From assembly GCF_016907975.1 (NCBI RefSeq), contig NZ_JAFBCY010000001.1:124001-188000 (forward strand): 64,000 bases of DNA, written 5' to 3'. The notes under the pieces are model-generated. The model was not told the origin of the DNA, did no database searches, and was given only the letters and a program-made list of their open reading frames with translations. Both the position numbers and the translations under genes were made by a program. This document shows, one piece after another, positions 36,694 to 45,861 of the stretch (positions within the stretch are counted from its first letter, which is position 1; every line of letters starts with the position of its first letter). Source of the DNA: Methylopila capsulata. Lineage in GTDB: Bacteria; Pseudomonadota; Alphaproteobacteria; Rhizobiales; Methylopilaceae.

Positions 36694-37593
36694 TCAGCTT
36701 TTCCGGCCGGCAACGGGAAGGGGCGCGACCTGCGCGTCCCCGGTGTCGCGCGCCTCGCCCGCGTTCCGGGCGTCAGCGGCGAGGGTGCGACGGCGCAGCG
36801 CGATCTGCCAGTAGTAGAACGCTCGGGCCATCGCGAAGTGGAAGCCCGCCGCGCCGTCGAGCACGCCGAGCTTCAACACGTAGGAATGCAGGAAGGCTAC
36901 AAGCCAGCGGCAGGGCGTGACCCGGAACGCGGTCTTCAGGACGCGCCGCGTCCAGCTCTCGTTCTCGGCGAGCTTGGCGAGAACGCCGCGTTCGGCGAGG
37001 CGCGCCTCCCAGTCGGCGTAGAGATCGTGGCGGCCGAAGTAGGCGGCGGCGGGCTTGCGGTCCCAGTGCAGCAGCGACGAGCGCATGCGGCCGACCGGGC
37101 CGTCGACCAGCGGCTGGTAGTGGCCCTCAACCTCCCAGCCGCCGGGTACGTCGAGATCGTCGGGATGGGGGAACCGCGTCCGGCGGCGGTCGACCAGCAT
37201 GATCTTGCAGTTGCGGTGGCCGAAGCGCAGCGCTTCGCCCAGAAACACGAAGCGTCCTTCGATGAAGTAGGCGGCGCAGGGCGGGCCCTTTTCGATCAGC
37301 GCCGCGATCTCGTCGACGAGCTCCGGCGAGACGATCTCGTCCGCGTCCAGCATCAGGACCCAGTCGTTGCGGACAATCGGATGCTGGAGCGACCACTCCT
37401 TCTTCTTCGGGTATTTCCGGTTCCAGTCGAACGGCACGACGGCGGCGCCGTAGCGCTCTGCGATCGCCGCCGTCGCGTCGGAGCTCGCGCTGTCGGCCAC
37501 GACGACCTGGTCGAAGCCGCGCAGGGCCGCAAGGCAATGGGCGAGGTTCGCCGCTTCGTTGCGCGTCGGGATGACGACGGAGACAGGGATCAT
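36694..37593 (-). CDS. glycosyltransferase family 2 (WaaE-like)
   Basis: GT-A glycosyltransferase, 299 residues, starting MIPVSVVIPTRNEAANLAHC. It shows VVVADSASSDATAAIAERYG, VLMLDADEIVSPELVDEIAA with the metal-binding DAD, and a C-terminal amphipathic region (ESWTRRVLKTAFRVTPCRWL) typical of WaaE/KdtX-like enzymes that face the membrane. An ATG at 37626 is an alternative. It is 36 bases after the WecA-type gene. Confidence 0.9.
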   Translation of the reverse strand: MIPVSVVIPTRNEAANLAHCLAALRGFDQVVVADSASSDATAAIAERYGAAVVPFDWNRKYPKKKEWSLQHPIVRNDWVLMLDADEIVSPELVDEIAALIEKGPPCAAYFIEGRFVFLGEALRFGHRNCKIMLVDRRRTRFPHPDDLDVPGGWEVEGHYQPLVDGPVGRMRSSLLHWDRKPAAAYFGRHDLYADWEARLAERGVLAKLAENESWTRRVLKTAFRVTPCRWLVAFLHSYVLKLGVLDGAAGFHFAMARAFYYWQIALRRRTLAADARNAGEARDTGDAQVAPLPVAGRKS

Positions 37594-37629
37594 TCCGGTA
37601 GCCCTTTCAAGACGGGACTGGCGCAACGG

Positions 37630-38733
37630 TCAGACGCCCTGCTGGTTTGCGGGGGCGCGGGAGGGCAGGGCCGCGTCGTCGCGCGCGGGGCGGGCGAGCC
37701 AGGCCGGGAGGCGCTGCGGGGCGTAGACGACGAACAGGGAGTGGGCGACGGCCACGGCCGCCAAGCCGGCCAGCAGCGCGCCGTCGGCGATCTGCGCGAC
37801 GGCCCCGACGAAGCCGACCGCGCCGAGGGCCAGCGACGCGCCGACGATCAGCGCCGTCGCGCGCCCGGCTGGCACGCCGCCGTCGACCAGGATGTGGTGC
37901 AGATGACGCCGGTCCGCCGCCATCGGGCTGCGCCGCGCGCCGAGGCGGCGGACGATCAGGCTGAGCGTCTCGACGATCGGCAGGGCGCAGGTCCAGAGCA
38001 GCGCGACGAACGACGCGACACGGCCTTCCCCGCCGGCGAACGTCGCTACGAAATAGGCGACGCCGGCCCCGAGCAGCAGGCTGCCGGCGTCGCCCATGAA
38101 CACGGACGCCCGGGCGCGCCAGCGGTGGCGCAGGTTGAACACGAGGAAGCCGAGCACGGCGAACAGCAGAGGCAGGAGCGGGATCGCCGCCGCCGTGCGC
38201 TCGAGCGCCATGGCGGTGATCGCGAGCCAGAACAGCGCGCCCGCGGCGACCCCGCCCGCGAGGCCGTCCAGCCCGTCCGCCATGTTGAAGGCGTTGGCGA
38301 GCCCGACGACGAAGACCAGCGTAAAGGGGAGGGCTAGCGCGCCGAGGGCGAGCCCGGCGTCCGAGGCGCCGCCGAGGCTCTCCACCACAATGTGCGCGGG
38401 CGCGATCGCCAGCGCCGCCGCCGCGAACTGCATCAGCAGGCGTGGCGCCGCCCGCAGGCTGATGCGGTCGTCGACAGCGCCGATGGCGACGAAGGCCGCG
38501 AATCCCGCGAAGGCGCTCCAGGGAACCCGAAGATCCGGCCCCAGGGAGAGCGAGGCCACGACGAAGGCCGGAAACATCGCGAGCCCGCCGACGAGCGGCA
38601 CTTGGCCGATGTGCCGCTTGCGCTCGTCCGGCCGGTCGACGAGGCCGAGCGGAACCGCCGCGGCGCGCAGGGCCGCCACGAGCACGACGGTCAGAAGAAA
38701 GGCGTTCAGGAGCTGGGGAGCGTACGAGGTCAT
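37630..38733 (-). CDS. WecA-type polyprenyl-phosphate sugar-1-phosphate transferase
   Basis: Integral membrane enzyme of 367 residues with about ten helices, transferring GlcNAc-1-P or a related sugar-1-P to undecaprenyl phosphate. It is likely the initiating enzyme of this pathway. Family signatures are VGLVDRPDERKRHIGQVPLV near residue 30, GLANAFNMADGLDGLAGGVA near 145, FMGDAGSLLLGAG near 215 and RRHLHHILVDGG near 275. It heads an operon running down to the acetyltransferase at 34168. Confidence 0.93.
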   Translation of the reverse strand: MTSYAPQLLNAFLLTVVLVAALRAAAVPLGLVDRPDERKRHIGQVPLVGGLAMFPAFVVASLSLGPDLRVPWSAFAGFAAFVAIGAVDDRISLRAAPRLLMQFAAAALAIAPAHIVVESLGGASDAGLALGALALPFTLVFVVGLANAFNMADGLDGLAGGVAAGALFWLAITAMALERTAAAIPLLPLLFAVLGFLVFNLRHRWRARASVFMGDAGSLLLGAGVAYFVATFAGGEGRVASFVALLWTCALPIVETLSLIVRRLGARRSPMAADRRHLHHILVDGGVPAGRATALIVGASLALGAVGFVGAVAQIADGALLAGLAAVAVAHSLFVVYAPQRLPAWLARPARDDAALPSRAPANQQGV

Positions 38734-38930
38734 GGAATCCCGTCTCGTCGGTCCGGGGCGCGCACGCCGCGGCGCCTGTGGTCGTGCGGCGGATCGCCGT
38801 GGTCGCTCGAACGCTAGACGTCGGCCGGACTGCGCCGGGAGCTATGATTTCAGCCGAGTGGACCTCCGCCTTTGAGGCTGCGGAGAGGGGGAGGTGGGCG
38901 AAGGAGGTAGGCGGGGAGAGGCTTGCTACC

Positions 38931-40523
38931 TCAAGCGTCGGTCACGAGCCGGCGCCCGAATGCGCGCCGCGCGCGTCCGAGCGCCATGGCGCGGAGGTTG
39001 CGGTCGAGCACCAGCGTCCAGAACCCGAGGAGCGCCACCAGGCCGCCGGCGCCAGCGCAGGCGAGAGCCCGGGGCAGGGGACCCACATGCGCGGTCAAGG
39101 CGGCCGCAACCGCCATCGACGCCGAGGCCGCGATGAACAGCGCGAGGACGGGCGCGAGGACCTCCGCGACGTAGACCCGCCAAGGAATGTCGAGCCGGCG
39201 AAGCGCAGTGGCGGGAATTTGCCAGCCCGTGGTCGCGAGCTGGGCGAGCAACGTCGCCAGCGCGACGCCGACGAGCCCCAGAGTCGGCGCCAGCATGAAG
39301 CTGAGCGCGACGTTCAGCGCGCCCGCCGCAAGGTAGATCGCGGCGTAGATCTCGTTCTCGGTGGCGCGGGAGAAGCCGAACAGGAGGCTCTGCTGGGTGT
39401 AGACCAGCAGCATCGCGCAGAACGTCGCCATCAGCGGCAGTCCGGCGTAGTGCCCGGCGCCGAGCCAGGCGGCGATGATGGCGTCGCCGGCGAACAGCAA
39501 CAACGCCGTCGCGAGCGCCATCAACCCCATCCCGATCCGCATGCTCTTCAGCACCAGGGGCGCGACGCGGTCGCGGGCCGTCGTGCGCCAGAGCTGCGAG
39601 ACGTAGATGTTCGCGGCGTCGCCGATCGCGATGGCGATCAGAGCGGCGTTGAAGGCGAGCGTGTAGGAGGCGAAATACTCCGGGATGCGCTCGGGATTGA
39701 AATAGCCGGCGATGAAGTACTGGTCGGTGCGCGTCAACAGGATCGCGCCGATTTCAGTGAGGAAGTACTTCAGCGAAGGCGACAGCAGCGTTTCCGCCTC
39801 GGCCCGGCTCCATTTCCCGCTATCGGCGCTCACGGCGGACTCGTTGCGCCGGAGGTAGACGATCGCGGCGGCTCGGAAGGCGACGTTGCCCGCCGCCCCG
39901 ATGGCGGCGAGCGCGACGAGCCCGCCGCCCGCCCACACCACCGCGGTCTGGGCGAGCAGGGTGAGGCTCGTCATCCCGGCGGACAGCAACGCGATCGGCG
40001 CGACGTGCCCGAGGCCGGCGATGACCGCGGTCCAGAGGCCGTTCGACAGCGCGATCGCCTGGCTGACGCAGATGATCGTCCAGGCGAGTTCAGCCTCGCG
40101 GCGCAGCGGTTCGTCGAGCCCGAGCGTCGCGATGAACAGCAGGCCGCCGCCCCAGGCGAGCAGACCGACGCTCGCCGCGATCCCCCGGTAGAGCACGCGT
40201 CCGGTCGCGATCAGCGCGGCGAAGGCCTGTGCGTGCTCCGCGGTGAGCGGCTCCTCGGGCCCGCCTGCAGCCTCGCCCCGCCGGAACGCGAAGCGGCGCG
40301 TGAGCGTCGAGGTCAGTCCGAGATCAAGCATGAGCAGCATGACCCCGCTTTGGCTGAGCAGCAGCCACACGCCGAGCTCCGCCTTGGGCAGGCTCTTGAA
40401 CAGAGCGGGCATCAGCACGAGGCCGAGCGCGATGGCCACCAGCCGCGACATCCACATGGCCGAGACCGCAAGCGCGATGCGGCGGGCGACCGTCGAGCGG
40501 CGACCCGGATCGCTCGCGTTCAA
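38931..40523 (-). CDS. Wzx-type oligosaccharide flippase
   Basis: MATE/MOP-superfamily membrane protein, 530 residues and about 12-14 hydrophobic helices (SAMWMSRLVAIALGLVLMPA; LMALATALLLFAGDAIIAAW). It would flip undecaprenyl-linked repeat units to the periplasm. The start is TTG at 40523, overlapping the stop of the upstream gene (TTGA). Later GTG or ATG codons within the first 25 residues are alternatives. The 197 bases downstream are noncoding and include a purine-rich tract on the + strand (about 38879-38920). Confidence 0.9.
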   Translation of the reverse strand: MNASDPGRRSTVARRIALAVSAMWMSRLVAIALGLVLMPALFKSLPKAELGVWLLLSQSGVMLLMLDLGLTSTLTRRFAFRRGEAAGGPEEPLTAEHAQAFAALIATGRVLYRGIAASVGLLAWGGGLLFIATLGLDEPLRREAELAWTIICVSQAIALSNGLWTAVIAGLGHVAPIALLSAGMTSLTLLAQTAVVWAGGGLVALAAIGAAGNVAFRAAAIVYLRRNESAVSADSGKWSRAEAETLLSPSLKYFLTEIGAILLTRTDQYFIAGYFNPERIPEYFASYTLAFNAALIAIAIGDAANIYVSQLWRTTARDRVAPLVLKSMRIGMGLMALATALLLFAGDAIIAAWLGAGHYAGLPLMATFCAMLLVYTQQSLLFGFSRATENEIYAAIYLAAGALNVALSFMLAPTLGLVGVALATLLAQLATTGWQIPATALRRLDIPWRVYVAEVLAPVLALFIAASASMAVAAALTAHVGPLPRALACAGAGGLVALLGFWTLVLDRNLRAMALGRARRAFGRRLVTDA

Positions 40524-41467
40524 GGAAACACCTCGAGCGCGAGCCGCCGGCAGAACGCCGTGAACCGGCCCGACCTCGGCGCGGGCGGCGGTCCTCCCGC
40601 TTCAAGCAGGCCCCAGGCCCGGGGACCGGCCGCCGGGGCCAACCGGCGGGCGAAGCGCAGAAGGTCGCCGCTCGCCGTCGCGTGGCCGCGGGCGCGTTCG
40701 GCGCAAACCGCCCAATAGGCCTGTTGCGCCAGCCGGAGGTTCGCGAGCCGGGCGAGCGCCGCCGCGTCGGCCAATCGTCGGCCGTCCGTTCGGAAAAACG
40801 CAGCGAAGGCCTCGCGCCGGGCGTTCAGGCTGCGGAGCGGGCTGCTGTCGTCTTCTGGCTCCGCAGGCGCTCGGACCGCGAGCGGCGCCGCACATTCCGC
40901 GACCGCGCCCCGCAGGCTGAGCCGCAGCCAGGCGCCCAGCCGCGCGCCTTCGCCCCCCGGCCGACCGAAGGGCGCGCCAAGCGCGGCGCGGACGATCACC
41001 GGCCCATCGCCTGAAGGCGCGCTCGCCGCGCCGCACATCCGGCGGATCGCCGAGAGGCCGTCGTCGATGCGCCAGTCGTTGATTGTGGGCAACGCGGTCT
41101 CTTCCGCCTCCGCGCATCGGCTGCAGCCGGCAACGACATCGGGGCGCGACGTCATCAGCGCGAGCGCCGCGTCGATGGCGCCGGCGACGAGTCTTTGGCC
41201 GGCAGAAAGCGTGAGCAGGAATGGCGCCTGCGCTCCGGTCGCCCAGCGGCGTTCGGTGGAGGCGTCGTTGTGGGGGAGGGCGAAAAGATCGGGGCGCGAG
41301 GCCGCGAGGTCACGCGCGAAGTGGTCGTTTTCGCCGCCGTCGCTGATGATCACCATGCGCATGCCGCCGAGCCCTTGCGCCCGGACGCTCGCCGCGCAGC
41401 CCTTCACGTCCGCCGTCCCCCGGCAGAGGATCGCAACATCGACAGGCGTTGCCGTCACGCCGCTCAT
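40520..41467 (-). CDS. degenerate GT2-like glycosyltransferase
   Basis: A 315-residue protein starting MSGVTATPVDVAILCRGTAD at 41467 behind a GGAGGG site. The first half follows the GT-A layout (a strand VDVAILCR, CAASVRAQGLGGMRMVIISD, PDLFALPHNDASTERRWATG). Where GT2 enzymes have the metal-binding DxD it reads FLLTLSAGQRLVAGAID, with no Asp pair. The C-terminal half is Ala/Arg-rich and unrecognised. It may be an inactive or divergent transferase. It overlaps the flippase gene and heads this minus-strand pair. Confidence 0.72.
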   Translation of the reverse strand: MSGVTATPVDVAILCRGTADVKGCAASVRAQGLGGMRMVIISDGGENDHFARDLAASRPDLFALPHNDASTERRWATGAQAPFLLTLSAGQRLVAGAIDAALALMTSRPDVVAGCSRCAEAEETALPTINDWRIDDGLSAIRRMCGAASAPSGDGPVIVRAALGAPFGRPGGEGARLGAWLRLSLRGAVAECAAPLAVRAPAEPEDDSSPLRSLNARREAFAAFFRTDGRRLADAAALARLANLRLAQQAYWAVCAERARGHATASGDLLRFARRLAPAAGPRAWGLLEAGGPPPAPRSGRFTAFCRRLALEVFP

Positions 41468-41809
41468 CGCGTCCCTCCGGTTGAACCGAAGCGGATCTAG
41501 GCGGTCCGTGGGCGTCCGCCGCAACGGGGCCGATGGAGGAAGCGCAGGCGGCGGCTCTACGCCTTCCGGAGCAGCGGCCCCGTCGGCGCAGGCGCGGGCT
41601 TACGTCCGCCCCTGGCCGTTTGGCGGCTTATGTCCGCTCTCTACGCCTTTCGAGGCCTGAATACCTCTTTCAGGTGATGAACCGCGCAGCGCCTACCGCT
41701 CAAGCCAATCTTTCAAGGATGCTTCGATTAGCAAAATACTTCGGAACGGGGCTTAAGAACTCCCTTTCTGTCAACAACATGTCGCCGGGGGCGGCAGCCG
41801 GGGGCCACC
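41468..41809. promoter_or_regulatory. divergent promoter region
   Basis: These 342 bases separate the GT2-like gene (-) from the DUF4082 gene (+). The half next to the right-hand gene (41690-41785) is AT-richer than the flanks, with stretches such as AGCAAAATACTTCGG and AACTCCCTTTCTGTC, and probably holds its promoter. No operator could be assigned. Confidence 0.45.
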
Positions 41810-44692
41810 ATGCGGGCTGTGTCCGAAAGCGACGTCACGTCCAGACCGTTCATCGACCACGAGGCCGCGCTGCGCATGGCGGCGGGCGACGAAGGACTTC
41901 AGGCGGCGACCAACAAGATCACGGTCGAAAACGCCAAGCCCGGCAACCCGCCGAGCGACTGGATGATCAATGGGATCGGCGACGACACCATCGTCGGCTT
42001 TGCGACCGACATCAGCCTCAACCGCGGGCAGACTGTCAGCTTCAAGATCCGGACGAACTCGCTCAACTACCGGATCGACATCTACCGCCTCGGCTACTAC
42101 GGCGGAAATGGCGCCCGGAAGGTCACGACCATCCAGCGCCAGCTCGCGACCGCGCAGACCCAGCCGACCCCGGGCGGCGACCCCAGCATCGGCCTGGTGG
42201 ACTGCGGCAACTGGGCGGTGTCCGCGACCTGGACCGTGCCGTCCACCGAGGTGACGGGGCTCTACATCGCGAAGCTCGTCCGGCAGGACGCCACCGCCGG
42301 CGTCAACCACATCCCCTTCGTGGTGCGCGACGACGGCGTGGCGAGCGACCTGCTGTTCCAGACCTCCGACACCACCTGGTGCGCTTACAACTCCTGGGGC
42401 GGCTACAACCTTTACGGCGGCGACCTGCCGGCCTTCCGCGCGTACAAGGTGAGCTACAACCGGCCCTACAACACCCGCGGCTACGATTTCCAGAGCGGGC
42501 CGCAGGATTGGATCTTCGGCGTCGAATACCCGATGATCCGCTGGCTCGAACGCAACGGCTACGACGTCTCCTACTCCACCGGCGTCGACAGCGACCGGCG
42601 CGGCGCCGAGATCCTGCTCCACAAGATCTTCCTGTCGGTCGGCCACGACGAGTACTGGTCCGGCCCGCAACGGGCCAACGTCGAGGCGGCGCGGGACGCC
42701 GGCGTCAACCTCGCGTTCTTCAGCGGCAACGAGTGCTACTGGAAGACCCGCTGGGAATCGAGCGTGGCCGGCGCGGCGACGCCCTACCGCACCCTCGTCT
42801 GCTACAAGGAGAGCCGCGCCAACGCCAAGATCGACCCGTCTCCGACCTGGACGGGCACGTGGCGAGACCCCCGGTTCTCGCCGCCCTCCGACGGCGGACG
42901 GCCGGAAAATGCGTTGACCGGCACGATCTTCCAGGTCGACAGCTATCGGCTCGACACGATCAAGGTGCCCTACGAGAACTCCCGCTTCCGGTTCTGGCGC
43001 AACACCGATTTCGCCAATCTGACGTCCGGGCAGACCGGTTCGCTGGTGAAGAACTACCTTGGCTACGAGTGGGACGAGGACCGCGACAACGGCTTCCGGC
43101 CGGGCGGCCTGATCGACCTGTCGCAAACCGCGCGCAACGTCACGACCTATCTGCGCGACTACGGCTCGACCATCGGCGCCGCGACCGCCAGCCACAGCCT
43201 CACGCTCTACCGCGCCCCGAACGGCGGCGGGCTCGTGTTCGGGGCGGGCACGGTCTACTGGGCCTGGGGTCTCGACGCCAACCACGACAACGAAGCGACC
43301 CCGGTCGATCGAAACGTGCAGCAGGCGACGGTGAACCTGCTGGCCGACATGGACGTCCAGCCCGCCACGCCGCAAGCCGACGTCGTCGCGACCCCCGCTT
43401 CCAGCGACGTTGCGCCCCCGGTCTCAATAATCACGTCGCCGGCCGTCGGGGCGCGGGTGCGGGAAGGTCAGCGCATCGTCGTGCGCGGCACGGCGACCGA
43501 CGCCGGCGGCGTGGTGGCGGGGGTCGAGGTGTCGATGGACAACGGCGTCACCTGGAACAAGGCGAGCGGGCGCGCGTCCTGGACCTTCGCCTGGAACGCC
43601 CAGGCGCCGGGGAGCTACGTCATCCGCGCGCGGGCGACCGACGACAGCTGCAACACCGAGACTCCATCGGCCGGCCGCACGCTCACGGTGCTCGCCCCGA
43701 CCACAGAAAGCCTGTGGAGCTACGCCGACGCGCCGGCGAACCCGTTCGTCGAAGACACGACCCCGGTCGAACTCGGCCTGAGGTTCGTGCCGGCGGTGTC
43801 GGGGCAGGTCACGGGCGTCCGCTTCTACAAGGGAGATCTCAACGTCGGCGTCCACGCGGCGCGGCTCTGGACGGCGGCCGGCGCACAGATGGGCGTCGCC
43901 ACCTTCGCCAACGAGACCCTGCGAGGCTGGCAGCAGGTCCTGTTCGCCACGCCCATCGACGTGACGGCTGGGACGCCCTACGTCGTCTCGTATCACACGG
44001 ACGCGTTCTACTCCGCCGATCCCGGATACTTCGCCGCCGCCCGGGTTCGAGGACATCTGACGGCCCCGGCGAGCGCGCCGGCCGCGCTCAACGGCGTCTT
44101 CGCCTATGGCCCTGCGGGAACGTTCCCCGACGGCTCCTTCGACGGAACCAACTATTGGGTCGACCTGACCTTCGCGGCGGGGCCGCCCGCGCCTCCGATC
44201 AACGGCGAGACGCTGTTTCCGGACACGGCGACGCCCGCGGTCGTCACCGAGAGCGACCCGACGCCGGTGGAGCTCGGCGTGCGTTTCCGGGCGAGCGTCG
44301 CCGGCACGATCACCGGCATCCGCTTCTACAAGGGGCCCAGCAACGTCGGCGCGCACGAGGGCCGGCTGTGGAGCGCGGCGGGCGCGCAACTCACCATGGT
44401 CTCCTTCACGTCGGAGACCAGCAGCGGGTGGCAGACGGCCTTGTTCGCGACGCCGATCGCGATCACGGCGGGGACGACTTACGTCGCCTCCTACCACACC
44501 ACCGGCTTCTACTCCGCCGACACCAACTACTTCGCGACGGCGCGCGTCAGCGGCTCGCTGACGGCCCCGGCCGACGCGCCTGGGGCTGCGAACGGCGTCT
44601 ACCAATACGGACCGAGCCAGACCTTCCCGACCGAGACCTTCTCCAAGACGAACTATTGGGTGGACGTCGTCTTCAAGGCGACCACGGCGTGA
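41810..44692 (+). CDS. large DMFase-beta-like protein with tandem DUF4082 domains
   Basis: A 960-residue protein. Residues 35-520 resemble the C-terminal domain of N,N-dimethylformamidase beta-subunit family proteins (YRIDIYRLGYYGGNGARKVT, WCAYNSWGGYNLYGGDLPAF, LSVGHDEYWSGPQRANVEAA, LGYEWDEDRDNGFRP). An Ig-like domain (about 540-630, VSIITSPAVGARVREGQRIV) follows. Two homologous DUF4082-type modules (about 635-791 and 799-960) close the protein; both have an ITGIRFYKG-like strand and FYSAD and NYWVD motifs. No signal peptide is visible, so export would need another route. It is likely a cell-surface or matrix protein acting with the polysaccharide; any enzymatic role is unknown. Confidence 0.82.
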   Translation: MRAVSESDVTSRPFIDHEAALRMAAGDEGLQAATNKITVENAKPGNPPSDWMINGIGDDTIVGFATDISLNRGQTVSFKIRTNSLNYRIDIYRLGYYGGNGARKVTTIQRQLATAQTQPTPGGDPSIGLVDCGNWAVSATWTVPSTEVTGLYIAKLVRQDATAGVNHIPFVVRDDGVASDLLFQTSDTTWCAYNSWGGYNLYGGDLPAFRAYKVSYNRPYNTRGYDFQSGPQDWIFGVEYPMIRWLERNGYDVSYSTGVDSDRRGAEILLHKIFLSVGHDEYWSGPQRANVEAARDAGVNLAFFSGNECYWKTRWESSVAGAATPYRTLVCYKESRANAKIDPSPTWTGTWRDPRFSPPSDGGRPENALTGTIFQVDSYRLDTIKVPYENSRFRFWRNTDFANLTSGQTGSLVKNYLGYEWDEDRDNGFRPGGLIDLSQTARNVTTYLRDYGSTIGAATASHSLTLYRAPNGGGLVFGAGTVYWAWGLDANHDNEATPVDRNVQQATVNLLADMDVQPATPQADVVATPASSDVAPPVSIITSPAVGARVREGQRIVVRGTATDAGGVVAGVEVSMDNGVTWNKASGRASWTFAWNAQAPGSYVIRARATDDSCNTETPSAGRTLTVLAPTTESLWSYADAPANPFVEDTTPVELGLRFVPAVSGQVTGVRFYKGDLNVGVHAARLWTAAGAQMGVATFANETLRGWQQVLFATPIDVTAGTPYVVSYHTDAFYSADPGYFAAARVRGHLTAPASAPAALNGVFAYGPAGTFPDGSFDGTNYWVDLTFAAGPPAPPINGETLFPDTATPAVVTESDPTPVELGVRFRASVAGTITGIRFYKGPSNVGAHEGRLWSAAGAQLTMVSFTSETSSGWQTALFATPIAITAGTTYVASYHTTGFYSADTNYFATARVSGSLTAPADAPGAANGVYQYGPSQTFPTETFSKTNYWVDVVFKATTA

Positions 44693-44829
44693 GCTTCCGC
44701 GCCGGCCTACCGCTTTGGAGGCGCCGCCTTCGCCGAAGGGGCGCGTGGCGGCGGCCGCGCGCCCGCGGCTAGCCTTCCTCGCCGGGACGCAGAGCGCGGG
44801 CGGCCACGAGAGCGGGACACGTCAACGCC

Positions 44830-45855
44830 ATGGCCGTCGTCGACATCGCAATCCCCTGTTATCGCTACGGCCATTTCCTCAAAGACTGCATCGAGAGCAT
44901 CCAGGCGCAGTCGCTGCACGACGTCCGCATGCTGATCATCGACGACGCCTCGCCGGACGATTCCGCCGAGGCGGCTCGCGCGCTCGCGGCCCGCGATCCG
45001 CGAATCGAGGTCGTCGTCCACGAACGGAACCGCGGCGCGCTCGTGACCTACGACGAGGGCATCGCCTGGGCGACGTCCCCGTACATGCTGTTGCTGTCGG
45101 CGGACGACTTCCTTGCCCCGGGCGCGTTGGCGCGGGCGGCGGCCCTCATGGACGCCCACCCCAAGGTTGCGCTGACCTACGGCAGGAGCGTCGACCTGCA
45201 CGAGGGCGATCCCGAGCCGACGTTCTCGGACCCGAACGCGCCGCCGGAATGGCGGTTGAGATCGGGCGAGGCGTTCATCCGGGAGCATTGCGAGCGGATC
45301 CGGAACCTGGTGCCGACGCCGACGGCGATCGTCCGCACCGCCGTCCAGAAGAGAGTCGGCGGCTACGACCGTTTGCTGCCGCACGCCGGCGACATGGAGA
45401 TGTGGATGCGGCTCGCCGCCTATGGCGACGTCGCCGACACGCCGTTGACGCAGGCGGTCTACCGGCTGCACGGCTCCAACATGTCGCGCGCCTATTACGC
45501 GCTGATCCTCGTCGACTATGAACAGCGCGCGCTCGCCTTCGACACGGTGTTCAAGCATCACGGGCCTCGCGTCCCGAACGCGCGGCGGCATCATGCGCTG
45601 GCGCGACGTCGTCTCGCGGAGGCGGCCTATTGGACCGGCGTCGCCCGCTGCTGCCGGGGCGACATGGCGATCGGCCGCGACGTGCTCGGCTTCGGCCTCG
45701 CGCTCCGTCCGCGGATGCGCCTGCTGCCGCCCGTCGGCCAGCTGTTTCGCCACGAGCGGCCGGACCGGAAGATCGCGAGCGTCCTTGGCGACGGTCTGCG
45801 CCGGCTGGCGCTCCGCGCGGGCCTCATTCCCCGGCAGTCCGCGAAGGGGCCGTGA
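44830..45855 (+). CDS. glycosyltransferase family 2
   Basis: GT-A glycosyltransferase, 341 residues. It starts VVDIAIPCYRYGHFLKDCIE and has MLIIDDASPDDSAEAARALA, NRGALVTYDEGIAWATSPYM, then LLLSADDFLAPGALARAAAL with the metal-binding ADD, and a C-terminal GDMEMWMRLAAYGDV block. It should transfer one sugar of the repeat unit at the cytoplasmic membrane. The next gene begins 6 bases after its stop. Confidence 0.9.
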   Translation: MAVVDIAIPCYRYGHFLKDCIESIQAQSLHDVRMLIIDDASPDDSAEAARALAARDPRIEVVVHERNRGALVTYDEGIAWATSPYMLLLSADDFLAPGALARAAALMDAHPKVALTYGRSVDLHEGDPEPTFSDPNAPPEWRLRSGEAFIREHCERIRNLVPTPTAIVRTAVQKRVGGYDRLLPHAGDMEMWMRLAAYGDVADTPLTQAVYRLHGSNMSRAYYALILVDYEQRALAFDTVFKHHGPRVPNARRHHALARRRLAEAAYWTGVARCCRGDMAIGRDVLGFGLALRPRMRLLPPVGQLFRHERPDRKIASVLGDGLRRLALRAGLIPRQSAKGP

Positions 45856-45861
45856 CCCGCC

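Noticed and set aside
38879-38920. Purine-rich tract downstream of the flippase gene
   Set aside because: It could form unusual DNA structures, but it has no mirror symmetry or hairpin that I could confirm.
41533-44772. A 1,079-codon + frame overlapping the DUF4082 gene
   Set aside because: Its translation is Arg/Pro-rich without domains, whereas the other frame encodes recognisable modules.
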